Assembly: GCA_033026295.1 (NCBI GenBank)
Contig: CM065183.1
Span: 12,440,657-12,504,656, forward strand
DNA: 64,000 nt
Source of the DNA: Channa striata
Taxonomy: Eukaryota > Chordata > Actinopteri > Anabantiformes > Channidae
Direction of reading: 5' to 3'
The translations under genes and the position numbers were made by a program. The notes below the pieces were generated by a model. That model was not told where the DNA came from. It saw only the letters and a list, made by a program, of their open reading frames with translations, and did no database searches. Shown here piece by piece: positions 26,615 to 38,400 of the stretch; position 1 is the stretch's first letter; each line of letters opens with the position of its first letter.

Positions 26615-27584
26615 AGTTTTCATTTTATCCCTTTTTATTTTACACAACATAACAACACAGTACATGTTGTCTTTTTCTGTACAGAAGCTTCCCAGGAGCT
26701 TGTGACCAACACAGGCTGCAGTTAACCGGTGTCAGTGAAAAGCTCTCGAGGTTTTGATCTTTTCATTTATTCTTCCCTTTAAAAAATATCAATTTCATAA
26801 GAGGTCCATTAAAGTTTTTATCTGATGCTTTTGTCCCAGTTTGTGTCTGTCTACACATCAACAAAACATCTGTACTCCTCAGCAGGTAAGAAAGGCTATG
26901 TGTGAAATCTCTTCCTTTGTTTGCTCCCTCCGTCCTAATCCCTCTTTTGTGGAGCTGTAGCATAGAGTCCGAAGTCTGCTTAGATCCTCTGTCAGAGGGT
27001 CTGGTACTGCAAAAGAAGGCACAGACTGCTATTCTCTTGCCACGGTTATGGATGCAGACTTACTGTGGGCATGTGAACGTTAAGTGGTGTGCTTTTCAGT
27101 TTTTGTATAGTTTATTTTAAATCCTTTTTTCTTGTAATTACTCCCTTTTGTGGTATTTTCAGATACGGTGAGTGTAAGTTGGGAAATGACGTGGCGAGCC
27201 AGTTGTCTTGTTTTCTTTTGTGCTATAAAGTGGAACCAACAAGACCACTCGAAGACGCTACGAGACAAGGCGAGTTATCCACTCGCTGAATGACTGACTG
27301 TAAAACAGATACTGTCAAAGTGAAAAAGTTGTAAACGTAATACAAAGAGTTGTGGAGACAAGGTATGAAAAATAAAAAAAATGGTTGAAAAATGAAACAG
27401 TATACTTGTAGAACACACAGTCCATCATTCAGTCACAACTACCATTAACACATTCTAAACAGCAAAAACACCACAAATGCTCAAACACGCACACGTGCAC
27501 ACTCACTCTCAGACATACATTCATACAAAAGATAAACAATAATGAACAAACTAAGTTTATTTCATGTCACAGTCTCGTTCCAGT
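26615..27584 (-). other. lrfn5: predicted 3' UTR of lrfn5
   Basis: Downstream of the stop the minus strand has AATAAA at 27561-27556, only 24 nt after the stop and so probably unused, and further AATAAA hexamers at 27116-27111, 26771-26766 and 26639-26634. The last is followed by a GU-rich stretch (GTGTGTTTTATGTGC), a typical downstream element, so about 26615 is my best guess for the main poly(A) site. The extent is inferred from these signals only. Confidence 0.45.
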
Positions 27585-28514
27585 TCAAACCGTGCTTTCT
27601 AAGATCCAGTCTGAATCACACCGCCCTTTGTCCGAGTCTTCATCACCATCTTTATGGAGCAGCATTCCGCTCATTGATTGGCTCCTTTTGTTTCGCATTA
27701 TGCGCCCTAGTTTCGCTGCTCCTCCTCCCTGATGGGATGAGTAAGTCTTAGAGCCTCCTTCACTGAGCGAGTACCTCCTCCTCGCCCTGCTCCTTCCTCC
27801 CTCCTCAACAGGAAGAGTCTGATACTTGGCGATAGAGGAGGAGGCACGAGGAGCTCGGCGCAGGATGGGCGTCTCTCGGAATCGTATGGAGGGCACGGGG
27901 CTCGGCGTCGCTATAGGGGTGGAGAAAGAGGAAGGGGCGTAGGGTGGTGGGGTTTGGTTGAGAGAGGTGGAGTTGTTTCGGTTGGTGTTGAGGTTGTCCA
28001 GAGGGGTGGAGGGAGGGAGGAGAGCAGAGGAGGCGGTAGATGAGGCTGAGGAAGGAGGGCGAGGTGAGGAGGAGGGAGCATTTTCATGGGTAGCCGAGGT
28101 GTTTGACCAAACTGAGCCTGGCTTGCTCGGGGCGGGCTTCCGCTTCGGCTTGGGTAGCGAGCCGGTGGTGGGCGACGAGACGCCAGGTTGAGCTCTTTCT
28201 TCACCGGCTTTCTCCCGTTCCTCGGCTCCAGCTGTTGGGCTTCTTCCCGCCCAAGTTTGGCTAAGGACCGACGTAGCTGTGGAGGAGTCGGGCAGGGAAG
28301 ATTCAGAAGACTGAATCATAGTATCCTTGGTTGCACCTCCTGCTGCTCCACTCTTCTTGTTTGTGCCTCCTGAAAGGTCGTCTAATCCGATTGAGCCATG
28401 TTTAGAGGTGCTGGGAGTCACAGTGCAGCCCTGTGACTGTTGCCCATTGGTCTGCGAGTGAACGTTGGTCATCGACAGTGAAACGCCTTTGCCACCCTCA
28501 CCAGGGTTACACAC
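27585..28514 (-). CDS. lrfn5: lrfn5 coding exon 8: cytoplasmic tail with C-terminal ESTV
   Basis: 930 nt including the TGA stop, acceptor CCCTCAG|GTGTGTAAC, coding residues 556-864. The proximal part has LRFN-family tail motifs: TNVHSQTNG, QGCTVTPS, DTMIQSSESS and TNRNNSTS. A long Ser/Pro/Ala-rich segment lies between (about residues 640-790), then an Arg/Ser-rich part (RRRYSLSEGG, RSQSMSGMLL), and the protein ends DSDWILESTV. The last four residues form a type-I PDZ ligand, as in LRFN1, 2 and 4, which bind PSD-95-family scaffolds. The tail is nearly twice as long as the roughly 165 residues I recall for mammalian LRFN5. Confidence 0.93.
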   Translation of the reverse strand: MCNPGEGGKGVSLSMTNVHSQTNGQQSQGCTVTPSTSKHGSIGLDDLSGGTNKKSGAAGGATKDTMIQSSESSLPDSSTATSVLSQTWAGRSPTAGAEEREKAGEERAQPGVSSPTTGSLPKPKRKPAPSKPGSVWSNTSATHENAPSSSPRPPSSASSTASSALLPPSTPLDNLNTNRNNSTSLNQTPPPYAPSSFSTPIATPSPVPSIRFRETPILRRAPRASSSIAKYQTLPVEEGGRSRARRRYSLSEGGSKTYSSHQGGGAAKLGRIMRNKRSQSMSGMLLHKDGDEDSDKGRCDSDWILESTV

Positions 28515-31500
28515 CTGAGGGGGAAAATATTACATCGAAATATTATATTCTTTTCATGCACATTTTGTCTGAAAGCTCTCAGCTCTTAAGATTCCACTAA
28601 GATCCAAAACTAAATGTTTCCATTCTTTCTGGTTTTAGGATTTGCAAAGTTTGAACTAAAAATTGTGTCACACTAAGACCCAAGATTCATATTTGCTTAT
28701 ATTTTTGACACTGTTATCTTCTGGATATTTTTAATGTTTTTTAATGCACTTAATTCTAACAAAAGCATGAGTCCTTTAAAAATTAGGATTTCTTTTGTAT
28801 TACAAACAAACTAAAAGATCTACTGTTCACGCTGCACAGACACAGACAGCTATGTCAGCTACACAGAAAAACATTTGGCTCTAACACATTTGTTCATCAA
28901 CTAGTTGCAATTAAGCACCACAAAGCAGAGCAGGGAACATACGGAGACAAACACACTATCGCTCAGGTGGCTGCGATCTGCTTGATTGGAAGTCAATCTA
29001 CTCTCAGACTGGACCAATCAGAGAGAAGCTTGTTAACACTGTGGTTTTCCCACATGGGAACAATCTCTATCATCTCTACGGAGCCGGTGAAAATAGAGAC
29101 ACACATTCAAAAACAACAGCACGGCATGATGATATTGAATTGATATTTTATCATTTTGCATGATTTTGGTTCTCATTTTGTTTGTTTACTCTTTCATGTT
29201 AAATCCTTATTCATTTTGAACTGCAACCTCTGTGGCTTAGAATTGCAGCAGGAAATTGTCCGCTGAATCCCCAGTTGCTCACAGTGGGCTGTCCAGCTGT
29301 TGTAAAACACTTTGTAAATTAAAAGCGCTACGGTATGTCTCAATTTTCACTCTTTCCTTTTTGAAGCTGTCATCCAAGAGGAGCCTATGAGCACTAAGGT
29401 CTTCCTCATTTCTTTTGCTTCTCCAGTCCTACGACTAATTTGTCTAAAATGGATTTTACCTGATGCTCCACATTTCTCTTAGGGTTGTACATAATTTAAT
29501 TCTTAGGAGAGAAATGACAAACAAGCAGCACAGTTTTTCATATAATTCCAGTCATAAGTAATTCCTGCTCACAGGTATTACCCACAAAAAGATGTGTTCC
29601 ATTTTAATTTTTTCACCTTTTTTCTTTTCATTCTATAAATTAACTTCCATAAGACAGTCAAGATGGCCCAAACAACATGTACAAAGGTATAGATGTCTTG
29701 GGTTGGATGCTGTGTATTTATCCACTGTAGTAAACACCATGTATGACAGCAAAGGCGGGTATACCTTAATGTGCAGTACGTACGTAATAGGATTACAAAA
29801 TACATTACATTTGTTTCGGTTTTCACCAAACTGATTTCAAGAATGGCAAAGCGGTCTACTTAGACACAGCTACAGCACTAAAAAATAACGCCTGTCTCTT
29901 AATCTGCTTCACAACAAGGCAGAATATGACCACCATGTGAATATCTTCCCACATAATGAAAAGCTCCCACCTCTAATTCGTTCTCCTATCTGGCCAGAGA
30001 CAGGATTAAGAGCGACAGAGAGACCCACCTTATAGCGTATCATCAGAATGATGATGAAAACAAGCACCGAAGCCACGATTATCCCCCCGACGATGATGAT
30101 CATAGTCCCACCCAGGAACTGCGACTGCATAAAATGACATCTCATGTATTCTGATTCTGTGGTGAACTGCACACAGCCGACCACACGTGTTGCTGTCAGA
30201 GAGGTGATGACATCATCATAGATGGCCAGCACGCAAAGGTCGTACTGGGTCCCTGCTGCAAGGTTGTTGACCAAGAAGTTCTTGCTTGATGGGGGGATCA
30301 TTCTGTGAACAAAGCATAGTACAAAACAGATAAACGACTTGTTTTTTAGTATGAAATATGGCACAAAAGTGGTGCTAGTGTGAAAAAAAGTATTGTGAAA
30401 AAATGTATTGTGTCAGCCAACATGAATTTAGACTTGCATGACTTGACTAATGTCGATTGAAAGACCAAGGACACCACCCTGGTCCCTCAGCAGAAACTCT
30501 AGAATATGTTATTATTGCAATATTGAACAAATGGTAAACCTGGGAAAAAAAACTTTTTGTCCACTTGGTTGAAAATGAAAAGGTGTAAAAACAGCACTGC
30601 CACACCATCACCATTTTAGTTGTATTAACAGTTGGCTATTAACAAAAGTCTCATTGCAGTGAGGACCCAGCGTGTACAGGAGACACGAAACCTTAGGCTG
30701 ACGGAAACAGTATTTTATTTACAGCACATCAGATACAATCAATACAGACAAAACCCTGACTGATAGTTGACTAATAGAAACGCTGTCAATCTGTTCTTTT
30801 AATCACTTTAAATCCTTGGGACATTTCAGGGAAGAGTACTGTGGTCTACACACATAATCTGGACTTCGTACCGTGAAGGTGAAGGACACAGTCTGGGTAA
30901 CCTCTGCAGCGTCTCACTCTGTCAATTGCATTCTCACATACACCAACTCCAGTTAAAGTCTGGAGATTTTCAGGATTTCACTGCATGTATGAAAGAGGTT
31001 ATACTCAGTAATCACTGCTGTTTTAGCGTTTTAAGGTCTCCAGAAAATAGAAGGCTCTTTAGCAGTACTGTGTAATGTTTTCAACATCTTTACCGTTCAA
31101 ATTAATATTATCTTTAGCTCTGTTATAACTTCAAGCTCTACGCCAGGAGCAAACGAGACATCGATCCGCTGATACATACCACCAGGATATACAGCCAAGG
31201 CATCGGGATGTCATTCGGACCGGATAAGTGTGATTGGATGGTAGCAAGGAGAGGAAAGGTAGTCAGAACTGAGGGGATTGTACTAACAGAAGGCAAGATG
31301 GCAGATGTTGAGGATAGCTACAAGTACGTTGGGATCCCACATACAAATGGTAACCACGAAGAGGCCGCAAGGAAAACAGCAACCACCAAGTACATCCAAA
31401 GAGTAAAACAAGTCCTGAGAAGTCATCTGAATGGGAAGAACAACGTCCAGGGGATCAACACCCTCCCAGTCATCAGGTACCAAGCTGGTATAATAAACTG

Positions 31501-32425
31501 GCCAAAGGAGGAGATGGAAGCCACTGACATCGTAACAAAGAAGCTCCTTACAATGCATGGAGGGTTTCCTCCAGGCAGGCTGCAAAGATGCCCCTAAGGC
31601 AATTCAGCACATAACGGCAGGATGCTTGGAACCATAACCACGTGGCAGGCATAGTGTACAGAATCATCTGTGCCGATTACAGGCTGGAAGTCCCAAAGTC
31701 AATATGGGAAACACCTCCAAAGGTGGTTGAGAATGGCAGAGCCAAGATCCTGTGGGACCAGATACAGACTGACAAAATGGTAACGGCCAACCAACCCGAC
31801 ATAGCAGTTGTGGAAAAACAGGAGAACAAGGCTGTAGTGGTAGATGTGGCACTTCCAAAACATACTGTATAATACTGTTGTTAAAAGAAGATGAATGACA
31901 ACCCAAAAGTCATCAGCAAGACACTTCAATTAAATGATTTATTTTGCTTGGACATTTTGAGCAGATGCTTTCCCAGTTTTCAAACCTTGGGCCACCCAAG
32001 CACAGATGTTACACATGATCCCCCCAGAAAAAAATAAAATGGGATACTTTAAAATTTTAAATTCTTCTGTAAACATACTTAGAGGCTGGTTATTCCTCAT
32101 AGGACACTTGTCACATTAACTAAAGGATTTGCACATTTGTCCTTTAGTTTCCCTAAAATGGCTTGTCAGCTTTCTCAGATTTCCTTATTAAAATGCTAAT
32201 GAAATTCCTCATTAAAAGCGAATAGGGCAGCTAGTTCACAGCTCACAGTCCCATGTGCACTAAGAGCAGCAAAGGGCTACTTTGGCCAGGTTAAGCATCT
32301 GGAAAAGAGTTGGAGTTAAGTGAAGGTTAGGAGACATGTTAAGGTTTAATGGTTAGTATTAAGAGCAGGGGAATGACTGCAGCGGTAGGTCATTAATGTG
32401 AGTGTCACCACGAGGCTGAGAGAGT

Positions 32426-32458
<33 letters not shown>

Positions 32459-35400
32459 CATCTATATGACTCCATGAATACTAATAGCGGCACCAGAACG
32501 TTGACTGACCATAAGTGTTCTCCCCTTTGCTTCTCTCGATGCTTTCATCACTACAGCGGCGAACCTTGGCCGCAAACACACTCACACACACGCTCAACCT
32601 GGAATTACTTCAATGGTGGGACAAAATAAAGTGACATTTAAATGTGCAGGATAATGACTGTAGCGAATGTCACTGGCACCTACAAGCTCAGATACAAGCA
32701 GCCACATTTGTATACCCATACTTACAAAGACCGAGATTAATCTCACCATTATTGCTGGCGCGCGTGTGTGTGTAAACGTGAGTAGGTGTCACATTAACTA
32801 GCAAAGCAGTAATGTTGGTGTCTCTGTTTGTTTTTAAGGCTGCATGGCCTGCACTTTCTGGGTTCGTGTTAGCTGACGGCCCAAACACTGCCATACACTG
32901 ATGACTGACTCACTGATGCTGTGTGTGTCTGACATTTGAATATATATACTGCATAACACAGAAAGAGAGATAGACTGAACAGTTATGGATATCCACTGAG
33001 TTGTTAATTTTTAGTTGATTGGACCATTATAGTGGCATACAAATGGAGAGGTGGAATATGCTTATGCTTATTGTAAACAAACTCTTTAATGTGAGAGCCT
33101 GTAGCCTGTAACTCCAGACCAACATCCCCGACCGGATGACGATGGCTGAACAATTGCTGGACAACAAATGTGAAACATTCTGACAAAAAAAAAAATTAAT
33201 TAATAAATAAATTCTAAGGCTTCTAGTTTCACAGTGATACCAACTGGTAAAACACAGCTGTGTGATTTCTGATTTGTGCCAGGCATGGTAATCTTAATGT
33301 GGATGTGTTATGAATATCCTGCTTTGATTTTAAAAAAAGTATCTACACGGACGGAAGTTTAATAATACACTGATTAAAAATATTTTAAACCCAATGTTTA
33401 GTAGATACATTAGAACAACAAAAAATTGAAGAGTGACCTAAATAATTTTCTCTGGATGATAGTGTTAAGCTAGAACATGAGTATTAAAACTCGGAATATT
33501 AGAGAAAACCTTATTGCAATGCGGAATAATGTATTTAAAACACTGTCATGTTTAGGTATAATAACTTGAATTACTAAAATTACATAATGCTTTTTCCATG
33601 TTAATTTAAAATGGCCTATGGTATAAACAGACATTTATTAGTAATTAGTGTTAACAATAAACGCAGCTCAAACGTAACAATGGAAGCAGTGTTTACATTG
33701 CTTCATGGTATGTTTGCTGCTACTGTTCTTTGTAATCAAATCAGTTAATTTCTTTCTCTTTTTTCCAACTACGAAACCATTAGCTTCATTACTTCTGGAC
33801 ACACCCCAAATTATTATGTTTCCAAGCATCTGTCTGACCGGACAATGAAATTGAACCGTGTAGTAACACTTTATTATCAATGCGTAAACCAACCTGTCTT
33901 CATTTATAATTCATAAATATAAAAAACAATCAAGATATTGACAATTTGGACCCTGTTCCACTACATGCTGTGGTCACAAAAGACATTTTTATGTAAGTCA
34001 GTTGGTTTTGTTTCTTGACTTTGTTATGCCGTTAGCATTGTGAACTCATCCAAACTGACTCATTCATTGTGGCTAATTTCTTTGTGTTTGAGCTGCATCT
34101 TGCTGCCAGTATTTCGAGCCCTACAGTGGGCAGATGATTGCCTTGGCCGAGACTATTACACTAATCTATCTACTCTGCTCTGCCAAGTCCTCAGCCCAGG
34201 GCGCATGTGTGCGTGTGTGTGTGTGTGTGTGTGTTTCTAGATTTCATTACACTTTCATTACACAAGAGAAAATGTCTGTGTGCATGCTCCTCTATGAGGA
34301 TTCATTTGTGTACTTATGTATAGATGTGTTTGCTGCAGTATCTACGTATGTGAGTTTCATTACTATAATCTTCTCTTCCCGTGGCAGCCTCCTCACTCTA
34401 GTGGCTGTCATTGTGTCTGGCCTTCTGACAACTTTCCTAACTGATAAAGCACTACATGCTGCGAAACCCAAACTCACATTGTGTATGCGTGTGCACAGCT
34501 GTGGACATGCACGTGTGTTAATCAACTCTAGCGTTTCTCACTCCAGCCGGGACAAAGCCAGGAGGCCAATGTGATCTCCATTAGTCGCTCTCAGCTTTTT
34601 GTCTCAAGACAAATGACAGCCTCCATGCAAGGAACAGTGAACAATGATACCAGATTGTTCTATTTCAGGCCATTTCGCTTGATTAAATATTGGACACAGC
34701 CTAAAGGGCACAAACACACATTATTTCCAGACAAAAAATAAAGGCATGCATGGCTGTGATTCAACACACAAGTCCAGAGCTTCCAGGTCGCGCTGAGGCA
34801 ATGCGATAAAGGGCTTCTAATAACTCAGCTGTGATCTTCAGTCACTGGCTCCCCAAGCAACAAAGCCTGGTCAGACCATGTGTGACATACTCGGTGAACA
34901 AATTCCAATGTTTTAAAAAATATCTACTGCTCTGGGCTATAGCTCAGTTTCATGTGACAACAGGGATACTGTTCAGCGCTTCATTAGGAGAGTGGATGCT
35001 CGGAACATCTTTTGGTTATTTGCGTTTAACTTTTGTGGATTGATTTACATTCTGAAGTTTCCTCTTACACCTTTTCAACTATTAGCACTACACCTGTCTC
35101 AGCTTGTTGACGTTTGTTTAGTGCTTTGTACAGACTAAAGGATTAGTCAAACTTGCCAATAGATTGATTGATTCCCCTTTCACATTTGTAAAGTAAATAG
35201 AAAGTTACAGCAGTTACCCAGCAAAAAAAAATATGAATATCTAAGTCTAAATAAGACTTAGTTTTATGTCCCAATGTCTTGTACAGTAGACATCCAGAAA
35301 AGAATAAAATTGCCTACTTCAGTGAATAACCTCATTAGGGTCATAATTCCTCTCTGTTCCTTAGAGAACTGGTCTCCTGCCAGTCTGCCTGATTTCTTGT

Positions 35401-38400
35401 GATTGTGAAACCTTGTTTATTACCCATTGTAAGGGTAATAAACCCATGTTGAAAATTAATTTGCCAAGTAAGTAAATGTGAGCAGACATCTGCTCACAGC
35501 AGATTAATTTGTTTTCTTATAGATTCAATAGGTGTATCATTATAGATGAGTTTCAATGACCATTAAACCAAAGCAAATAAAAAAAAGCAAAAAACAAATT
35601 AATGTCTTTTTTAATTGCTGACAGTTAAACTGCTGATTTATGACGCTGGGTAGATTTGGGACATTTATAGATTTGGTATGTGCTGTAGATATGTGATATA
35701 TAGCTTTTTCAGGCAGTTAGGTATTCTATGACAACTAGCTAATGGCTTCTGCAGATGAATTTCATGTAATGTGAATGAAGGCTCCAGAAAATCTAATTAA
35801 TAATCTTGTTGAGATTTTTTACTCAACTCTGTAGATTGAGAATCTTGGAATCCACTAGTTTTTAGCCCAGGGTTGTTAAGAAGTGCTTAGAATAATTTCA
35901 GGTTGATTAGCCAAATAGTTTGTAGTGACATTCTTTACTAAACTAGATTTTTTGGGGATACCTTTGTCATTCAAACCTAAAGTAATATACATAGGACCAT
36001 TTTCAATATAGTCAGACATCAACCATTGATAAAAAAAATACCATTATGTTCTTTTTCTCAATAAAATAACTGGACTGCAACAGTTCAGTAGCACTTTATC
36101 CACTCTCATTAGAAATGTTTGAATGGAGGAAAAAACATAGCAAATTTGCACAGCCGTGTTGCTCAAACAGAGAATGGACCAAAATGTGGGTCACAGATAT
36201 CTAAAAGTAGGCTGTCCAATTATTTCAGAAAATGGTATTCTGTGCTTCTGGCTAAAGCCTTCCATGCTACCACAGTGGAAGCAAGTCTAAATTAAATAGC
36301 CTGAAAAGTGAAAAACGTTGGTGAAGAAGCCAACAGAATAGCATGCAAAAGCAGTTATGGGTTTTAAAAAACTATTCTTTACACTACACTCATACTTTTG
36401 CATTATTCTTTTGCTATTACATAACCCCAACACTAAACAATGCATTTTTCATAAACCCTTTATGGTAATTTTCTTAACTACCAAACAATTACGATAAAAT
36501 AAAACATAACTACACAGCAGTGTAGTTAAGCAAACACACTCATTACTCAAACTTAAAAACACTAACGTCTGAGCCCAAAGTGAAGAGGATTAATGGTGGT
36601 TCTCCTCCTCCTGGTGACCTCAAAGCTAATGTGGCTTACACAGCAGATGGCAAAGTGCCATGCTAATAGGTCTGACTCTTTCAGGCAGACGGAAAACACT
36701 GCAGAAGCTAGCTTCTTATCTCTGCCATACACAATGCCCCTGATGCCAGAGCTAATGGTTAACAAGCACCCACACAGCTCGTAGTCAGAGGTGGAACGGG
36801 GATTTCGAGCCGAGGTGAGGTGGGCTTTTTGAACACCCCTCCATCCATTTGCACTCATTACGCCAAATTCTAAATCAGACTTGGGGAGATTAGATTTAGA
36901 CACAGTGGAAAAGTTAACTACTGTATTACTACTGATTGTAGTTATTACTGTAAGTTAGCCAGTCACACTGGGGACCTTGGAGACCCCTGTGCCTTGTAGG
37001 CCTCTGATTTTCTGTTTCTGACTTGCAAACAAACAAAAAATTAACCTTGATGTAAGAGCTCAGTTAATGCAAAACTATTCCAAAAATAGACCATAGAGAG
37101 ACAACTTAATCTTTAAAAAAATACTAAACAGAGACATGGTAATACAACATATACATCTACCCAAATGAGAACCCCGACATAAAAAAATAAAAATAAAAAT
37201 CTCACAGAGACAAGCCCCTAAAAAGAGATAAATTACAAAATAACTAAATGGATCCAAAATGACCAAGAGAAAAGACAAAAAGAACTGACAAGGCACAAAA
37301 TGATATAAACCACCTGAACACAGAAATTACCAGAAATACTGAAACTGTGTGTCAGTCTCAATAATAACTCGTTTGTGTCTTAGCTTCTCTCTATCTGGCC
37401 ATGTTTCTCTTAATCCCATCACATGTTCGTTATATCCATATAACATTTTCAGCAAACTCTGCCATGCCACCAAGCTACACTAAACATTTTTTCATTTTAA
37501 GGTTTTCTTTAGATCTTACTGCTCCTTTACGACTTGTTTCCTGAGAGAAACTTGATTTTTTTTGGGGGCAAAAAGCGTAATACAGTTTTGTCCAACAACA
37601 TACAGTGGATCCACAGGAAGCATTTAATTTCATTTGAACAACATGGATAACGATTTCAGCAACTTTAGGTGGATGTTGCTTAGAAGTAAAAAATACAAAA
37701 ACTTGAAACATACACTATATAAACAGAACATAATCTTGCATATACTTAATACATAAAATCGCTGGTAATAAACAGTAAATTACTCCAGTCTGGGATCCTG
37801 TCTTGAATGAAAGCCACTGTACCAGCATGGGGGCCTACAGTGACTTTCAGCTTCTAATTGAAAACAAAAGGAAGGAAGCTCCACGCAGAGCAAGATCTCA
37901 TTACTGCTGAGCTCAGTGCAAACAAGCAAAGCAGAGTGGATGTCAAAGTGCCACGGAGCGAAAGCTGTCCCAGATGCGGGGAAGATGTTTAAGCACTACT
38001 GTATCTGTGGCTGGGTGTAGACCTCCATCTGCCCAGCTCAGCTCCATTCTTCCAGTTTAGCTGAGTCATCTACATCTCTGCTTAGTGTTATGTTAGCTCC
38101 TTCCATGCTCTCCCCCTTCATACTGTCTTTTCTCCCCTCTAAGCATTCTTATGTCACTTTTTTTCACTTTATTGGCACTGTAATTACTCATAAGTTATAC
38201 TTTTTTCATCTTTCATTACTACCTTTCTCATAACGTCTTTTGGGTGCGATGTTCGCCTTGTCCACTTCCTTTCCTCTTTTCTATTAGTCACCCTTCTCTC
38301 CTTGTTTCTTCAGGTCGACCCCTTCAGTCACCTTCCTTTGGTTACCAGTCATTACATCTCTATCTTCTCTGGCCTTTCCTAGCTTTCCTTCCATCCTTCC

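Noticed and set aside
27911..28373. Frames overlapping lrfn5 exon 8 on both strands
   Set aside because: Shadows of the GC-rich, low-complexity tail exon, which has clear homology and a splice acceptor in its own frame.
27585..28514. Calling the gene lrfn1 or lrfn2 because of the ESTV ending
   Set aside because: N-cap, LRRCT, Ig linker, FN3, membrane segment and proximal tail all match LRFN5 far better; only the distal tail resembles the others.
36562..36903. 113-codon minus-strand frame
   Set aside because: Inside lrfn5 intron 6, no similarity to known proteins that I recognise and no splice sites tying it to the gene.
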